Source: Fodinicurvata fenggangensis DSM 21160
Lineage (GTDB): Bacteria > Pseudomonadota > Alphaproteobacteria > Kiloniellales > DSM-21159
Length of the DNA: 64,000 nucleotides
Direction: 5' to 3'
Assembly: GCF_000686045.1 (NCBI RefSeq)
Contig: NZ_JMLV01000002.1
Location: 62,001 to 126,000, forward strand
Shown: positions 18,855 to 26,595 of the stretch, in pieces
Position numbering within the stretch: the stretch's first letter is position 1
Layout of the letters: the number at the start of each line of letters is the position of its first letter
Program-made: the position numbers and the translations under genes
The notes under the pieces: generated by a model
Database searches by the model: none
What the model saw: only the letters and a program-made list of their open reading frames with translations
What the model was told of the DNA's origin: nothing

Positions 18855-20099
18855 CTAAGAAACCGCTTTTCCCCGCATCCAGTCGCGCAGCGGCTCCCAA
18901 ACGCGCGTACGGGCACCGCGGCTGGCAACCATGCCGATATGGCCGGCCTTTGGCCGGTGAATTGTACAATCCGGCAGGGCCTCTGCCAGGGCCAGGGCCG
19001 AACCCGGCGGTACAATCCTGTCCTCGGAGGGAATGATCGCGAGGCTGGGCAAATCGACAGCATCGGGACGCACCGGACGGCCGGCCAGCCGCCACTGCCC
19101 TTCATGCGCGCTGTTCTGGGCATACCATCCGCCCAGGCATTCCCGGGCGACGGGGGCCGCCAGGGGCACGCCATCGTTCAACCAGTCTTCCAGGGCCACG
19201 AAGGAACGGGCCTGCGCACTCTCCGGATCCAGGTGAGCAAAATGCCGGAACTTGCGCGCCGTCGCCATCGGATCGACCAGGGCAAAAAGCGACTGCAGGA
19301 CGTCCACCGGCAGTTCGCCCAGGATGTCCATAACGCCCCCCCAGCTTGCCAGGGCTGCCCGCCCCAGGGCGGCCTGGCCCGGCGTGGCATGAAAATTCCA
19401 TGGTGTGGCCAGCAGGGCCAAGGCGCTCAGGTCGTTCTGGCGACGCTGTGCCAGCGCCAGGGCCAGCAGCCCGCCCATGCAATAGCCAAGCAGGAGTGGC
19501 CTGGCCCCGGTTTCCTGCCGCACTGCATCCAGCGCGCTCTCCAGGTAGCCGGCGATGTAATCGGTCAGCGAAAACCTGCGTTCAATCTCCCCCGGCGCAC
19601 CCCAATCCATCAGGAAAACACGAAACCCCTGTTCCGCCAGCCAGCGGGCCAGTGAGCAGCTGTCCGAAAGATCCAGGATGTAGCCGCGGTTGATCAGCGA
19701 GGGAACGAGCAGGACCGGAGGGCCATCTCCGCCGTAGTCCAGAAGGCGCGCCGAGCCTTCTGACCAGAGGACAGGAGGGTCATCCAGGTTTCTTCGATAG
19801 GCATGGCGCCTGTAGGCGGTGATGCCATCAAGAAGCTCCGTCTGGCGCTTTCGGATTTGCCGGTCCAGTGCGCTTGCCAGATTTTCCGGATCGCTTTCTC
19901 TGCGTGCCAGTTCCAGCCGCAGCGCCTCCTCTTCGCTGCGCAGGGCTGGAGGAAAGTTCTGCAATCCGTTGCTCCAACTCGGCCAGGCGAGTCTCGATCC
20001 GTTCCAGATCGCCTGGGCCAGGCCCAGATGCAGCATCAGCGGGCGTGGTCCCAGTCTCGGCTTCCTTGAAGCTACGGCTTGTGCGTCCACTTGCCCCAT
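18855..20099 (-). CDS. phaC: Polyhydroxyalkanoate synthase (PhaC family, alpha/beta hydrolase)
   Basis: Polymerises 3-hydroxyacyl-CoA at the PHB granule surface. The 414-residue protein has the modified lipase box GYCMGG with nucleophile Cys207, the Asp in DRIVPP and the His in GHIGMV, completing the synthase triad. It also has MDWGAPGE and the adjacent DWLNDGVPL. It is shorter than class I enzymes (about 590) and closer in size to class III. The start at 20099 (MGQVDAQAV) is preferred because RKPRLGPRPL and the following helices look family-like and the region's GC-rich third positions fit this frame. The first 90 or so codons overlap another open frame. Confidence 0.85.
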   Translation of the reverse strand: MGQVDAQAVASRKPRLGPRPLMLHLGLAQAIWNGSRLAWPSWSNGLQNFPPALRSEEEALRLELARRESDPENLASALDRQIRKRQTELLDGITAYRRHAYRRNLDDPPVLWSEGSARLLDYGGDGPPVLLVPSLINRGYILDLSDSCSLARWLAEQGFRVFLMDWGAPGEIERRFSLTDYIAGYLESALDAVRQETGARPLLLGYCMGGLLALALAQRRQNDLSALALLATPWNFHATPGQAALGRAALASWGGVMDILGELPVDVLQSLFALVDPMATARKFRHFAHLDPESAQARSFVALEDWLNDGVPLAAPVARECLGGWYAQNSAHEGQWRLAGRPVRPDAVDLPSLAIIPSEDRIVPPGSALALAEALPDCTIHRPKAGHIGMVASRGARTRVWEPLRDWMRGKAVS

Positions 20100-20361
20100 G
20101 GGTCCTGTCTTCTTTCCTGCCTGTATCGGCCTGCGCGTCGGACGGATATGCATTCATTCCGGCAGAGGAACTATTACCCCAGCCGGTACAAGCCGCCCAG
20201 TTCCGCACCTGTGTCATCCAGGCGGCCGTCAGGCTGTCCAGCGCCTGCCCCAGTTCCGGATCCGCCGCCCGCAGCGAAGCCTCCCGCTCCCTCAGATCAA
20301 GGTAGCGCTCGGCCAGATCGTCCAGGTCGCTTGCGTGCCGGGTCTTGCCTTCATTCTCCAT
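19828..20361 (-). CDS. PhaE-like coiled-coil protein overlapping phaC (putative)
   Basis: A 177-residue frame upstream of and overlapping phaC. Residues 10-55 are helical and contain DLREREASLRAADPELG and AAWMTQVRNW. A coiled coil DLERIETRLAELEQRIAELS lies near 118-137, and the tail is rich in Lys, Arg, Pro and Ala, like the C-terminus of class III synthase subunit PhaE, though much shorter. About 272 bases are shared with phaC in another frame. In a 60-base sample of the overlap, third positions are about 50% GC in this frame and 85% in the phaC frame; upstream of the overlap this frame looks normal. The N-terminal half is probably real; the tail is uncertain. Confidence 0.5.
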   Translation of the reverse strand: MENEGKTRHASDLDDLAERYLDLREREASLRAADPELGQALDSLTAAWMTQVRNWAACTGWGNSSSAGMNAYPSDAQADTGRKEDRTHGASGRTSRSFKEAETGTTPADAASGPGPGDLERIETRLAELEQRIAELSSSPAQRRGGAAAGTGTQRKRSGKSGKRTGPANPKAPDGAS

Positions 20362-20449
20362 GATGGTCGCATTATAGCGTTCCGGTTGCGACAAGGCCAT
20401 GACACAGGCCAAGGACGGTAAAAGCAGGCATCGCCGCAATGCGGGGTGA

Positions 20450-20479
20450 TTGACAGTGCCCCGCCGGGGGCAGCACTAT
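20450..20479 (+). promoter_or_regulatory. Putative phaR promoter with an inverted repeat in the spacer
   Basis: A perfect -35 TTGACA (20450-20455) is followed 18 bases later by CACTAT (20474-20479). The inverted repeat TGCCCC-N4-GGGGCA (20457-20472) fills the spacer, a position suited to repressor binding. It lies in the region between the divergent phaR and phaE-like starts. Confidence 0.4.
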
Positions 20480-20535
20480 TCCTTCACACCGCAAGCATGC
20501 GCGGTGCATGCCACAACCCAGTGAGGCGTAGAACC

Positions 20536-21183
20536 TTGGAGAAATCAGAACGGACCGCCGATTCGGCACCGATTACCATCAAGAAGTACGCCAATCGCAG
20601 ACTGTACAATACCGCAACCAGCAGCTACGTCACCCTGGACCATCTTTGCCAGATGGTGAAGGAGGACGTCGATTTTGTCGTCTATGATGCCAAGAGCGGC
20701 GATGACATTACCCGCTCCGTCCTGACCCAGATCATCGTCGAGGAAGAGGCCAAGGGCGAGAACCTGCTGCCCATTTCCTTCCTGCGCCAGTTGATCTCGT
20801 TCTACGGCCACGGCATGCGCTGGATGCTGCCCAGTTACCTTGAGCAGACCATGGAAGCCTTCGCCGCCAACCAGGAGGCCATTGCCAAGAACATGCAGGA
20901 CACCGTGGGCGGGGTCTTTCCCTTCGGCAACATGGAGGAACTGGGAAAACAGAACATGGCCATGCTGCAGCGCACGATGAGCATGTTCACGCCCTTCGCC
21001 GGCGAAGGCGATCCGAACACGCAGGCGGGCCAGAGCCAGGAGCCGACAAGCGGTGCCAGTTCGACTGGCAAGGAAGAAGCCTCCACCAGCGCCCAGAACC
21101 GCGAGGAACAGCTCGAGCAACTGCAGAAACAGGTCGAGCAGCTTCGCGATGAACTGGGAAAGCTATCGAAAAACAGGAAATAA
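20536..21183 (+). CDS. phaR: PHB synthesis repressor PhaR
   Basis: A DNA- and PHB-binding regulator that represses phasin and pha genes when polymer is absent. The N-terminal domain is diagnostic: ITIKKYANRRLYNTATSSYV (about residues 13-32), then LPISFLRQLISFYGHGM. The C-terminus is Gln/Glu-rich and ends in a coiled coil (about 190-212). A TTG start at 20536 is proposed because it gives MEKSERTADSAPIT, matching the family, with GTGAGG nine bases upstream; an in-frame ATG at 20497 is the alternative. It is divergent from the phaE-like/phaC genes and convergent with the EAL gene. Confidence 0.92.
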   Translation: MEKSERTADSAPITIKKYANRRLYNTATSSYVTLDHLCQMVKEDVDFVVYDAKSGDDITRSVLTQIIVEEEAKGENLLPISFLRQLISFYGHGMRWMLPSYLEQTMEAFAANQEAIAKNMQDTVGGVFPFGNMEELGKQNMAMLQRTMSMFTPFAGEGDPNTQAGQSQEPTSGASSTGKEEASTSAQNREEQLEQLQKQVEQLRDELGKLSKNRK

Positions 21184-21203
21184 GGTCCGACAGGGCCGGT
21201 CCC

Positions 21204-22955
21204 TCAGATAAGCTGCAGGTCCTTCTGCCCACCAAGCAGGATGGACGAAGACCTGTGCCCGCCGTCCAGACCGGGCACGCCTGACTGATTTCGCCAATTC
21301 GGTGCGACTTCCGGCATGCCGAAATAATACCCCTGGATCATGTCCAGGCCTTCACGCGCCAGATAGGCCGCTTCTTCCCCCCGCTCGGCCCCCTCGGCCA
21401 GGGTCTCCAGCTTGAAGGCGCGGGCCAGGCTCAAGAGGTTGCGCAGAAAGAGCTGGTTTTCCGGCGAGCGGGAAATGTCCCGTATGAAGGACCGGTCGAT
21501 CTTCACCAAATCGACGGTCAGGGCCTTCAAGTGATTGAAGGTACTGAAGCCGGCTCCGAAATCGTCCAGGGCCACACGGCTCCCCAGTTCGCGCACCTGG
21601 GCCACGAAACAGGCCGTCTCGTCCACGTCCAGCAGGGCCGCCGTCTCGGTAATCTCGACAATCAGGCGACGCGCCACCTGCGGACGGCTTTTCAGGCGCC
21701 GCACCAGGGTGCGAAGCCAATCGTGATCGCCGGCCGTCAGCCCCGAGATGTTGAGCGCGAGCGTGATGCTGGGATGGCGCTCAAGGTCGGAAAGGACCAG
21801 GTTCAGCACGTGCAGGTCCAGCAGGCGCATGAGGCCCAGCTGTTCCACGGCAGGTATGAACTTAGCCGCCGGAATCAGGTTGCCCTCGGCATCCTGTAGC
21901 CGTGCCAGGCATTCATGGAAGCGCACGGCATGGGTCCTGGCATCGACCACAGGCTGATAGGCCAGGCAGAGACGACCGTCCGTCAGCGCATTCTTGACGG
22001 CATTTCCGGTTTCCATGCAGGCGCGCACCCTTTGGCGGTGCTCCTCGGAGACCGCATAGAAAGAGATGCAATCGCGACCGGATTTCTTGGCGTCGAACAG
22101 GGCGCTTTCCGCCTTGGCCATCAGGTCCAGGGCATGCCCCTCGTCCTCGGCAAACAGCACACCGCCTATGGAGGCCGAAAGATGCAGTTCGCCTTCCACG
22201 ATCGACACGGGCGCTTCGCGTACGCAATCCCTCATGGCCTGGGCAACGCGGCGCACCTGCTCTTCGGGACTCGCTCTCAGGATCAGGCCAAAACGATCTC
22301 CGCCTATGCGTCCAAGAGAATCACCAGGACGCAAGGACTTCTGGATCCGCCGGGTAACCTCGATCAGGACGGCATCGCCCGCCTCATAACCATAGACGGA
22401 ATTGATACGTGCCAGGGAATCCAGGCCCAGGACAAGGAAAGCGCCCTCGTGGCTCTGGTCGGCCTGCGTGTCGAGAAGTTCCTGAAGAACCTCGCTCAGG
22501 GACAGGCGATTTGGCAGGGCGGTCAGGTCATCCTGACAGGCCAGGCGCTCGAGACGGGCTTCCTGGTGCTTGCGTTCGGTGACACGGCGTATCACGCCGC
22601 AAAGGATTCCATGACCGCCCGCACCATCCTGCTGAAGCGCACCTCGGTCATGCAGCCAGTGATAGTCGCCCTGGCCATCCTGGAAACGGTATTCGCAATC
22701 ATAGGCCCCCTGCCCCAGCAGGTGGTCATCCAGGATCATCTGTCGCCGCATACGATCTTCCTGCGGCACTCTTTCGAGAAAGGCGGACAGGGTTTCGGGG
22801 ACCTCATCCTGGGTCAAGCCCAGGCAGGATTCGAGGCTTCCCAACCATTCCAGCGTGCCCTTGGAAAGGTCGAATCGGTAGACCAGATCACCCGCGGTCT
22901 CCACCGCCCGGTGCCAGTCCTGCCATTGCGAAGCGCTTTGTTCTTCCGGCCTCAC
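21204..22955 (-). CDS. PAS-GGDEF-EAL protein, probable c-di-GMP phosphodiesterase
   Basis: A 583-residue soluble signalling protein with a PAS domain (about 12-130), a GGDEF domain (about 145-300) and an EAL domain (about 325-560). The cyclase signature reads GGDRF instead of GG[DE]EF, so the metal-binding Glu is lost and cyclase activity is unlikely. The EAL domain keeps ECLAR, EITETAALLD, ALDDFGAGFSTFNHL, KIDRSFI and the terminal QGYYFGMP, so hydrolysis of c-di-GMP is plausible. Translation starts at GTG 22955 with a weak GGGGC upstream. No membrane segment is seen. The upstream region is long and AT-rich. Confidence 0.88.
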   Translation of the reverse strand: MRPEEQSASQWQDWHRAVETAGDLVYRFDLSKGTLEWLGSLESCLGLTQDEVPETLSAFLERVPQEDRMRRQMILDDHLLGQGAYDCEYRFQDGQGDYHWLHDRGALQQDGAGGHGILCGVIRRVTERKHQEARLERLACQDDLTALPNRLSLSEVLQELLDTQADQSHEGAFLVLGLDSLARINSVYGYEAGDAVLIEVTRRIQKSLRPGDSLGRIGGDRFGLILRASPEEQVRRVAQAMRDCVREAPVSIVEGELHLSASIGGVLFAEDEGHALDLMAKAESALFDAKKSGRDCISFYAVSEEHRQRVRACMETGNAVKNALTDGRLCLAYQPVVDARTHAVRFHECLARLQDAEGNLIPAAKFIPAVEQLGLMRLLDLHVLNLVLSDLERHPSITLALNISGLTAGDHDWLRTLVRRLKSRPQVARRLIVEITETAALLDVDETACFVAQVRELGSRVALDDFGAGFSTFNHLKALTVDLVKIDRSFIRDISRSPENQLFLRNLLSLARAFKLETLAEGAERGEEAAYLAREGLDMIQGYYFGMPEVAPNWRNQSGVPGLDGGHRSSSILLGGQKDLQLI

Positions 22956-23596
22956 CGCTTTTTGCCCCTACCTGGTACAAGCTTTTGTTGACCGCCAAGC
23001 CTCACATCTTGCGAAGCCCTGTGCGTAAGGAGATAGGACAGCATCGGTTCCACATCTTAAGAAATAATGAAGTTCACCTGGCTCACTCCAGCCACGAAAG
23101 CCCGCCCCCCGGAACTCGGGAGGCCCGGAAAAATTTACTCATTCTTTATCTGCATTGTCCGCATGCAAAGGCAAACCGTCGAGCCCCCTCCATGCCGGTC
23201 GATCGGGCAGCGCAGAAGACAGGATCAGAAAAAATCCTTTATTTACAGAGCGATATCCCATTCTGTGACATCCCCGCCTCTTCATAGCCCAAAAAAGGTC
23301 ACGACTTCTTTCGGCCCGAACCAGTGAAAGGAATGCAGGAAAGTTCAACCAAAATACTACCTTTAGTTTACTCCTTATACGAGTATAAAATCTAAATCTA
23401 TTTCGTCCAGTGCGTTTATCATAACCCTTAAAATCCGCACGAGATCCCCGTGACAAAAGCGCTCAGGCAAAATCACGTAACAGATATGCAGTTTTTCATA
23501 TAACTTTTAGTTGCCTTCGGAAATGCAGAAAAGGCATTGTCTGCACTTGGTATACAATCGGCGAAGGCAACCTTCACGTTCAAGCGTCTGAGAAAT
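22956..23596. other. Long AT-rich intergenic region between divergent EAL and XRE genes
   Basis: About 640 bases without a convincing gene. Short open frames here lack ribosome binding sites and codon bias. It holds a perfect palindrome TTATAC-GA-GTATAA (23375-23388), a weak hairpin followed by TTTATTT (23221-23244), and an extended -10-like TGGTATACA (23548-23556) about 40 bases before the XRE gene. Confidence 0.6.
23375..23388. promoter_or_regulatory. Perfect palindrome, candidate operator
   Basis: TTATAC-GA-GTATAA lies in the AT-rich region about 210 bases upstream of the XRE regulator gene. The half-site GTATA(C) recurs at the putative extended -10 of that gene (23550-23555). A regulator-binding role is inferred from symmetry only. 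Confidence 0.3.
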
Positions 23597-23962
23597 ATGG
23601 ATAACCCCAATCGAAATATCGAGCAGTCCGTAGGAATGCGCATTCGTCAACGCCGGACCGAGCTGGGCTATACGCAGCAACAGCTCGCACAGCGCGTCGG
23701 CCTGACCTACCAACAGATCCACAAGTACGAGCGTGGCACCAACCGCATTTCGGTGGCGCGACTGGTCGATATCGCCGAAGCGCTGGAAATCCAGATCCCC
23801 TATTTCTTCGAGGACATCTCCACCAATCAGGCCCCACGACCCCTGACACAGCCACGGCTGGGGCTGGACATGGCGCGGAACTTCTCCTCAATCGCCGATC
23901 CTGATTGCCGCGAAGCACTGGCACGCCTCTGCCGGGCCGTGGCACGGGCGTCCGGGACCTGA
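23597..23962 (+). CDS. XRE-family transcriptional regulator
   Basis: A 121-residue protein with a Cro/C1-type helix-turn-helix at about residues 14-68 (VGMRIRQRRTELGYTQQQLA, then GLTYQQIHKYERGTNRIS and ARLVDIAEALEIQIPYFF). The C-terminal 50 residues are probably a dimerisation or sensing tail. The ATG at 23597 follows a TATACAAT element by about 40 bases, consistent with its own promoter. The target is unknown. It is convergent with hisI. The nearby palindrome at 23375-23388 might be an autoregulatory site. Confidence 0.85.
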   Translation: MDNPNRNIEQSVGMRIRQRRTELGYTQQQLAQRVGLTYQQIHKYERGTNRISVARLVDIAEALEIQIPYFFEDISTNQAPRPLTQPRLGLDMARNFSSIADPDCREALARLCRAVARASGT

Positions 23963-24009
23963 TCCGGCGCCCCCACCAGACAGGTCTCCATAAGAACCTA
24001 CTGACAGCC

Positions 24010-24420
24010 TTATCTCAATTCCTTGGACGAGGGCACCGAGATCACCTGCACGCTGTCCCCACGCACGGCATGGAAGAAGCAGTTGGGACGATTCGTATGA
24101 CAGGCCGGCCCCGTTTGCTCGACCAGAAGCAGGATGGCGTCCCGATCACAGTCATAGCGGAATTCGACAAGCCGCTGTGCATGTCCGGAGCTTTCCCCCT
24201 TGCGCCACAGCGCCTGCCGGGAACGCGACCAGTAGCAGGCCCGCCCTCGGCGCAGCGTCTCCGCGACCGCCTCGGCATTCATCCAGGCCAGCATCAGGAC
24301 CTCGCCGCTGTCATGCTGCTGTGCGATGGCGGGGACCAGGCCCGCCGTATCGAACTTCAGTGAGGCGATCACCTCTTCGATAACCGCCTCGCTGGCTGGC
24401 GTCGAAAATTCATCCGTCAT
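24010..24420 (-). CDS. hisI: Phosphoribosyl-AMP cyclohydrolase
   Basis: Opens the purine ring of PR-AMP in the third step of histidine synthesis. The 136-residue enzyme keeps the Mg2+ site DCDRD (Asp90, Asp92, Asp94) and zinc-binding cysteines Cys91, Cys107 and Cys114 in ACHTNRPNCFF. There is no fused HisE domain. The ATG shares one base with the stop of the upstream G3E GTPase gene (TAATG), so the two are translationally coupled. This is notable because HisI is a zinc enzyme and G3E GTPases deliver metals. Confidence 0.95.
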   Translation of the reverse strand: MTDEFSTPASEAVIEEVIASLKFDTAGLVPAIAQQHDSGEVLMLAWMNAEAVAETLRRGRACYWSRSRQALWRKGESSGHAQRLVEFRYDCDRDAILLLVEQTGPACHTNRPNCFFHAVRGDSVQVISVPSSKELR

Positions 24421-25523
24421 TATCCTGCCTTGTCTGCTGGCTGGCTGGACTCAGCCACTTCAGCGGCTTCGCGTGGAGCGGTCAGGGAATCCAACAGCTT
24501 CTCGATCCACTGCTGTGACACGTCACGGGTGATGAAGACCAATCGCGTCGATCGGTCCGCATCCGGCCAGTCATCCATCCAGACCACCGGATGGAAAAGG
24601 TGCTGGACGCCGTGAATCACGGCCGGCTTCTCGGGTTTTTCCTCAATGTTCACAATGCCCTTCACGCGCAGAATATCCGGGCCCCGGTTGGCCACCAGAA
24701 GCTCAAGGAACAAGGTGAAGCCCGCCACGGATACGGGTTCCTCACGCACCACGGAAAAGGCGCGAATGCGGTCATCGTGGCGATTGACATCGTGCCCGCC
24801 ATCGCCATGCCCGTTTTCGTGATGGTCGTGATCGTGGCCGCCCTCGCCGTGCGTCGCGCGATAGGCCTCCTCCTGCAGCCAGCGACGCACATTCTCGCCG
24901 CGCTCCTCCAGGGCATAGAAACCGGCACCGAACAGCACGTCGGGTGCGATATCACCCAGGACGGCCTTTTCCTGCCGTGCCCCGGGGTTGAGGTTTTCCA
25001 ATCGCGCTTCCAGCGCGGCGCACTTCGCTTCGGGCAGATCGCTCTTGGTGATGACCAGGCGATCGGCTACGGCCGCCTGCTTCACGGCCTCCTCATGCCG
25101 ATCAAGGGTGGCAAGGCCGTTCACACCGTCGATCACTGTGATCACACCATCGAGCCGGAAGCGTGCGGCCAACTTCGGATCATTCATCAGGGTGTGTAGC
25201 ACCGGCGCCGGATCGGCCAGCCCCGTGGTTTCGATGACCACGCGAGAGAAGGGCGCAATCTCGCCGCTCTCGCGCTTGGTGAACAAGGTGTCCAGCGTCG
25301 TAACCAGGTCCCAGCGCACGGTACAGCAGAGACAGCCGCTGTTGAGCTCGACAATCTGCTCTTCGCTATCGGCCACCAGGACATGGTCAAGACCAACCTC
25401 ACCGAACTCGTTCACGATCACGGCCGTATCGGACAGTTCGGGGCGGGACAGCAGATGGCGCAGCAGTGTGGTCTTCCCGCTGCCCAGGAAGCCCGTCAGG
25501 ATGGAAACCGGTATCAGAGACAA
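24420..25523 (-). CDS. G3E-family GTPase (CobW/COG0523, putative metal chaperone)
   Basis: A 367-residue P-loop GTPase. Walker A is GFLGSGKTT (residues 11-19), the metal-binding CxCC is SGCLCCTVR (Cys64, Cys66, Cys67), followed by VIETTGLADP and the guanine motif TKSD (159-162). A His/Asp/Gly-rich loop at 225-249 contains about nine histidines. The C-terminal CobW_C domain follows. Such proteins insert Zn2+, Co2+ or Ni2+ into client enzymes. Coupling to hisI suggests HisI as client. No Zur-like box was seen upstream, so regulation by zinc is not supported by sequence. Confidence 0.88.
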   Translation of the reverse strand: MSLIPVSILTGFLGSGKTTLLRHLLSRPELSDTAVIVNEFGEVGLDHVLVADSEEQIVELNSGCLCCTVRWDLVTTLDTLFTKRESGEIAPFSRVVIETTGLADPAPVLHTLMNDPKLAARFRLDGVITVIDGVNGLATLDRHEEAVKQAAVADRLVITKSDLPEAKCAALEARLENLNPGARQEKAVLGDIAPDVLFGAGFYALEERGENVRRWLQEEAYRATHGEGGHDHDHHENGHGDGGHDVNRHDDRIRAFSVVREEPVSVAGFTLFLELLVANRGPDILRVKGIVNIEEKPEKPAVIHGVQHLFHPVVWMDDWPDADRSTRLVFITRDVSQQWIEKLLDSLTAPREAAEVAESSQPADKAG

Positions 25524-25850
25524 GACATCACCTCACTTCACTGCTGTGCATGACCGCGGCAGGTCTGCGGCCCGACAGCCCCATTTTCTCTGGCTTCAAA
25601 CCGCAAGTGTAACGCGGCCGCGGGACAGAACAAGAAAGCCTGTACGAATGACAGGATCTTTTGCCGGCTGACTTGATGCTACACGCTTGGCAAACAGCTC
25701 TGTCTTCGTATCATGCCCGCGTATAGGGTAGACATCTTACTTGGCCAGCCTGCCGACTTGGTGGAGGGTGGACAGATCGACGTTTTGAGCCCGAATTTAC
25801 CTTTACCCTTGTTGAGTCCGTCGCACCCCTGCACTGGAGCCGCCTGAAGA
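25524..25850. other. Intergenic region between divergent G3E GTPase and membrane-protein genes
   Basis: About 327 bases. I see no gene and no strong promoter. A 5-bp hairpin (25639-25643 with 25651-25655) is followed by ATCTTTT. It must contain the promoters of both divergent operons. Confidence 0.4.
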
Positions 25851-26582
25851 ATGTCCTTGGGTTTTCGTGATCCCCATGAACGCCGCCGCAAACATCGGCG
25901 CTGGACAGTGATCAAGTTTTTCATCTTCCTGGGACTTCTGGGCGCTGTTGGCTGGATGGCCTATGGCATGGGCCTGCAGATCGGCCAGGGCGAGAGCGAT
26001 GCGCTGCGCCAGCAGCTGGCCGACAGCCGCGAACAGGTGCGCACACTGCTGAGCGAGAACGGGCGACTGGAAAACCAGCAGCAGGCCGCCCAGGAACGTG
26101 CCAGACAGTTGGAACAGCGCTACGAGGAGGACGTCCCGCAAGGCGAAATGGCGCAACTTCTGGACCTTGCCCGGACAAGGATCGAGGAGGGCGTGGATAT
26201 CGAGCGGCTGGCTTTCGTCCTCGAATCCGTCAGCCGTGACCGCGACTGCAGCGGCCCCACCGGAAGCCGGCGCTTCCTGGTCAGCACACCAATTTTTGCC
26301 AATGAGGGGAACAACAGCGCCAGCTTCGGCGACGGTGCCGTTACACTCACGGCCTCGGGAGAATCCGCCGTGAACGAAGACGGCAATCCCGAAGCCTGGT
26401 TCGACCCAGAACAACCCCTGAGCGTGACGGCAACGGTTATCGGTGGTGAGGAGTCCCAGTTCGAGGGAGAACTGCCGCTGCATTTTTCTGTCGTGGAATC
26501 CAACCGCGAACATCGCTTCACGGTTCAGGCGCAGCAACGCGGATATGTCGAGGTCACGCACGAACGCTGCAGCTTCCCCTGA
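25851..26582 (+). CDS. Unknown membrane-anchored coiled-coil protein
   Basis: I do not recognise this 243-residue protein. It has a short basic cytoplasmic N-terminus, one membrane helix (about residues 20-41), a coiled coil (about 48-95) and a C-terminal domain of likely beta structure. Two cysteines (Cys133 and Cys240) lie in the presumed periplasmic part and could form a disulfide. The stop is 13 bases before the downstream glycosyltransferase, so the three plus-strand genes form one operon. The topology resembles single-pass polymer-export or assembly factors, but no function can be assigned. Confidence 0.7.
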   Translation: MSLGFRDPHERRRKHRRWTVIKFFIFLGLLGAVGWMAYGMGLQIGQGESDALRQQLADSREQVRTLLSENGRLENQQQAAQERARQLEQRYEEDVPQGEMAQLLDLARTRIEEGVDIERLAFVLESVSRDRDCSGPTGSRRFLVSTPIFANEGNNSASFGDGAVTLTASGESAVNEDGNPEAWFDPEQPLSVTATVIGGEESQFEGELPLHFSVVESNREHRFTVQAQQRGYVEVTHERCSFP

Positions 26583-26595
26583 TTCACGCAGCAAC

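Noticed and set aside
17287-19655. Long open frames antisense to phaA and phaC (over 300 and 700 codons)
   Set aside because: They are complements of GC-rich coding sequence, lack homology and ribosome binding sites, and cross several real genes.
22985-23456. Short open frames in the AT-rich gap
   Set aside because: No ribosome binding site, codon bias or homology; the composition matches non-coding DNA.
25524-25850. Zur box upstream of the G3E GTPase
   Set aside because: I looked for an AT-rich zinc-regulator palindrome and found none.
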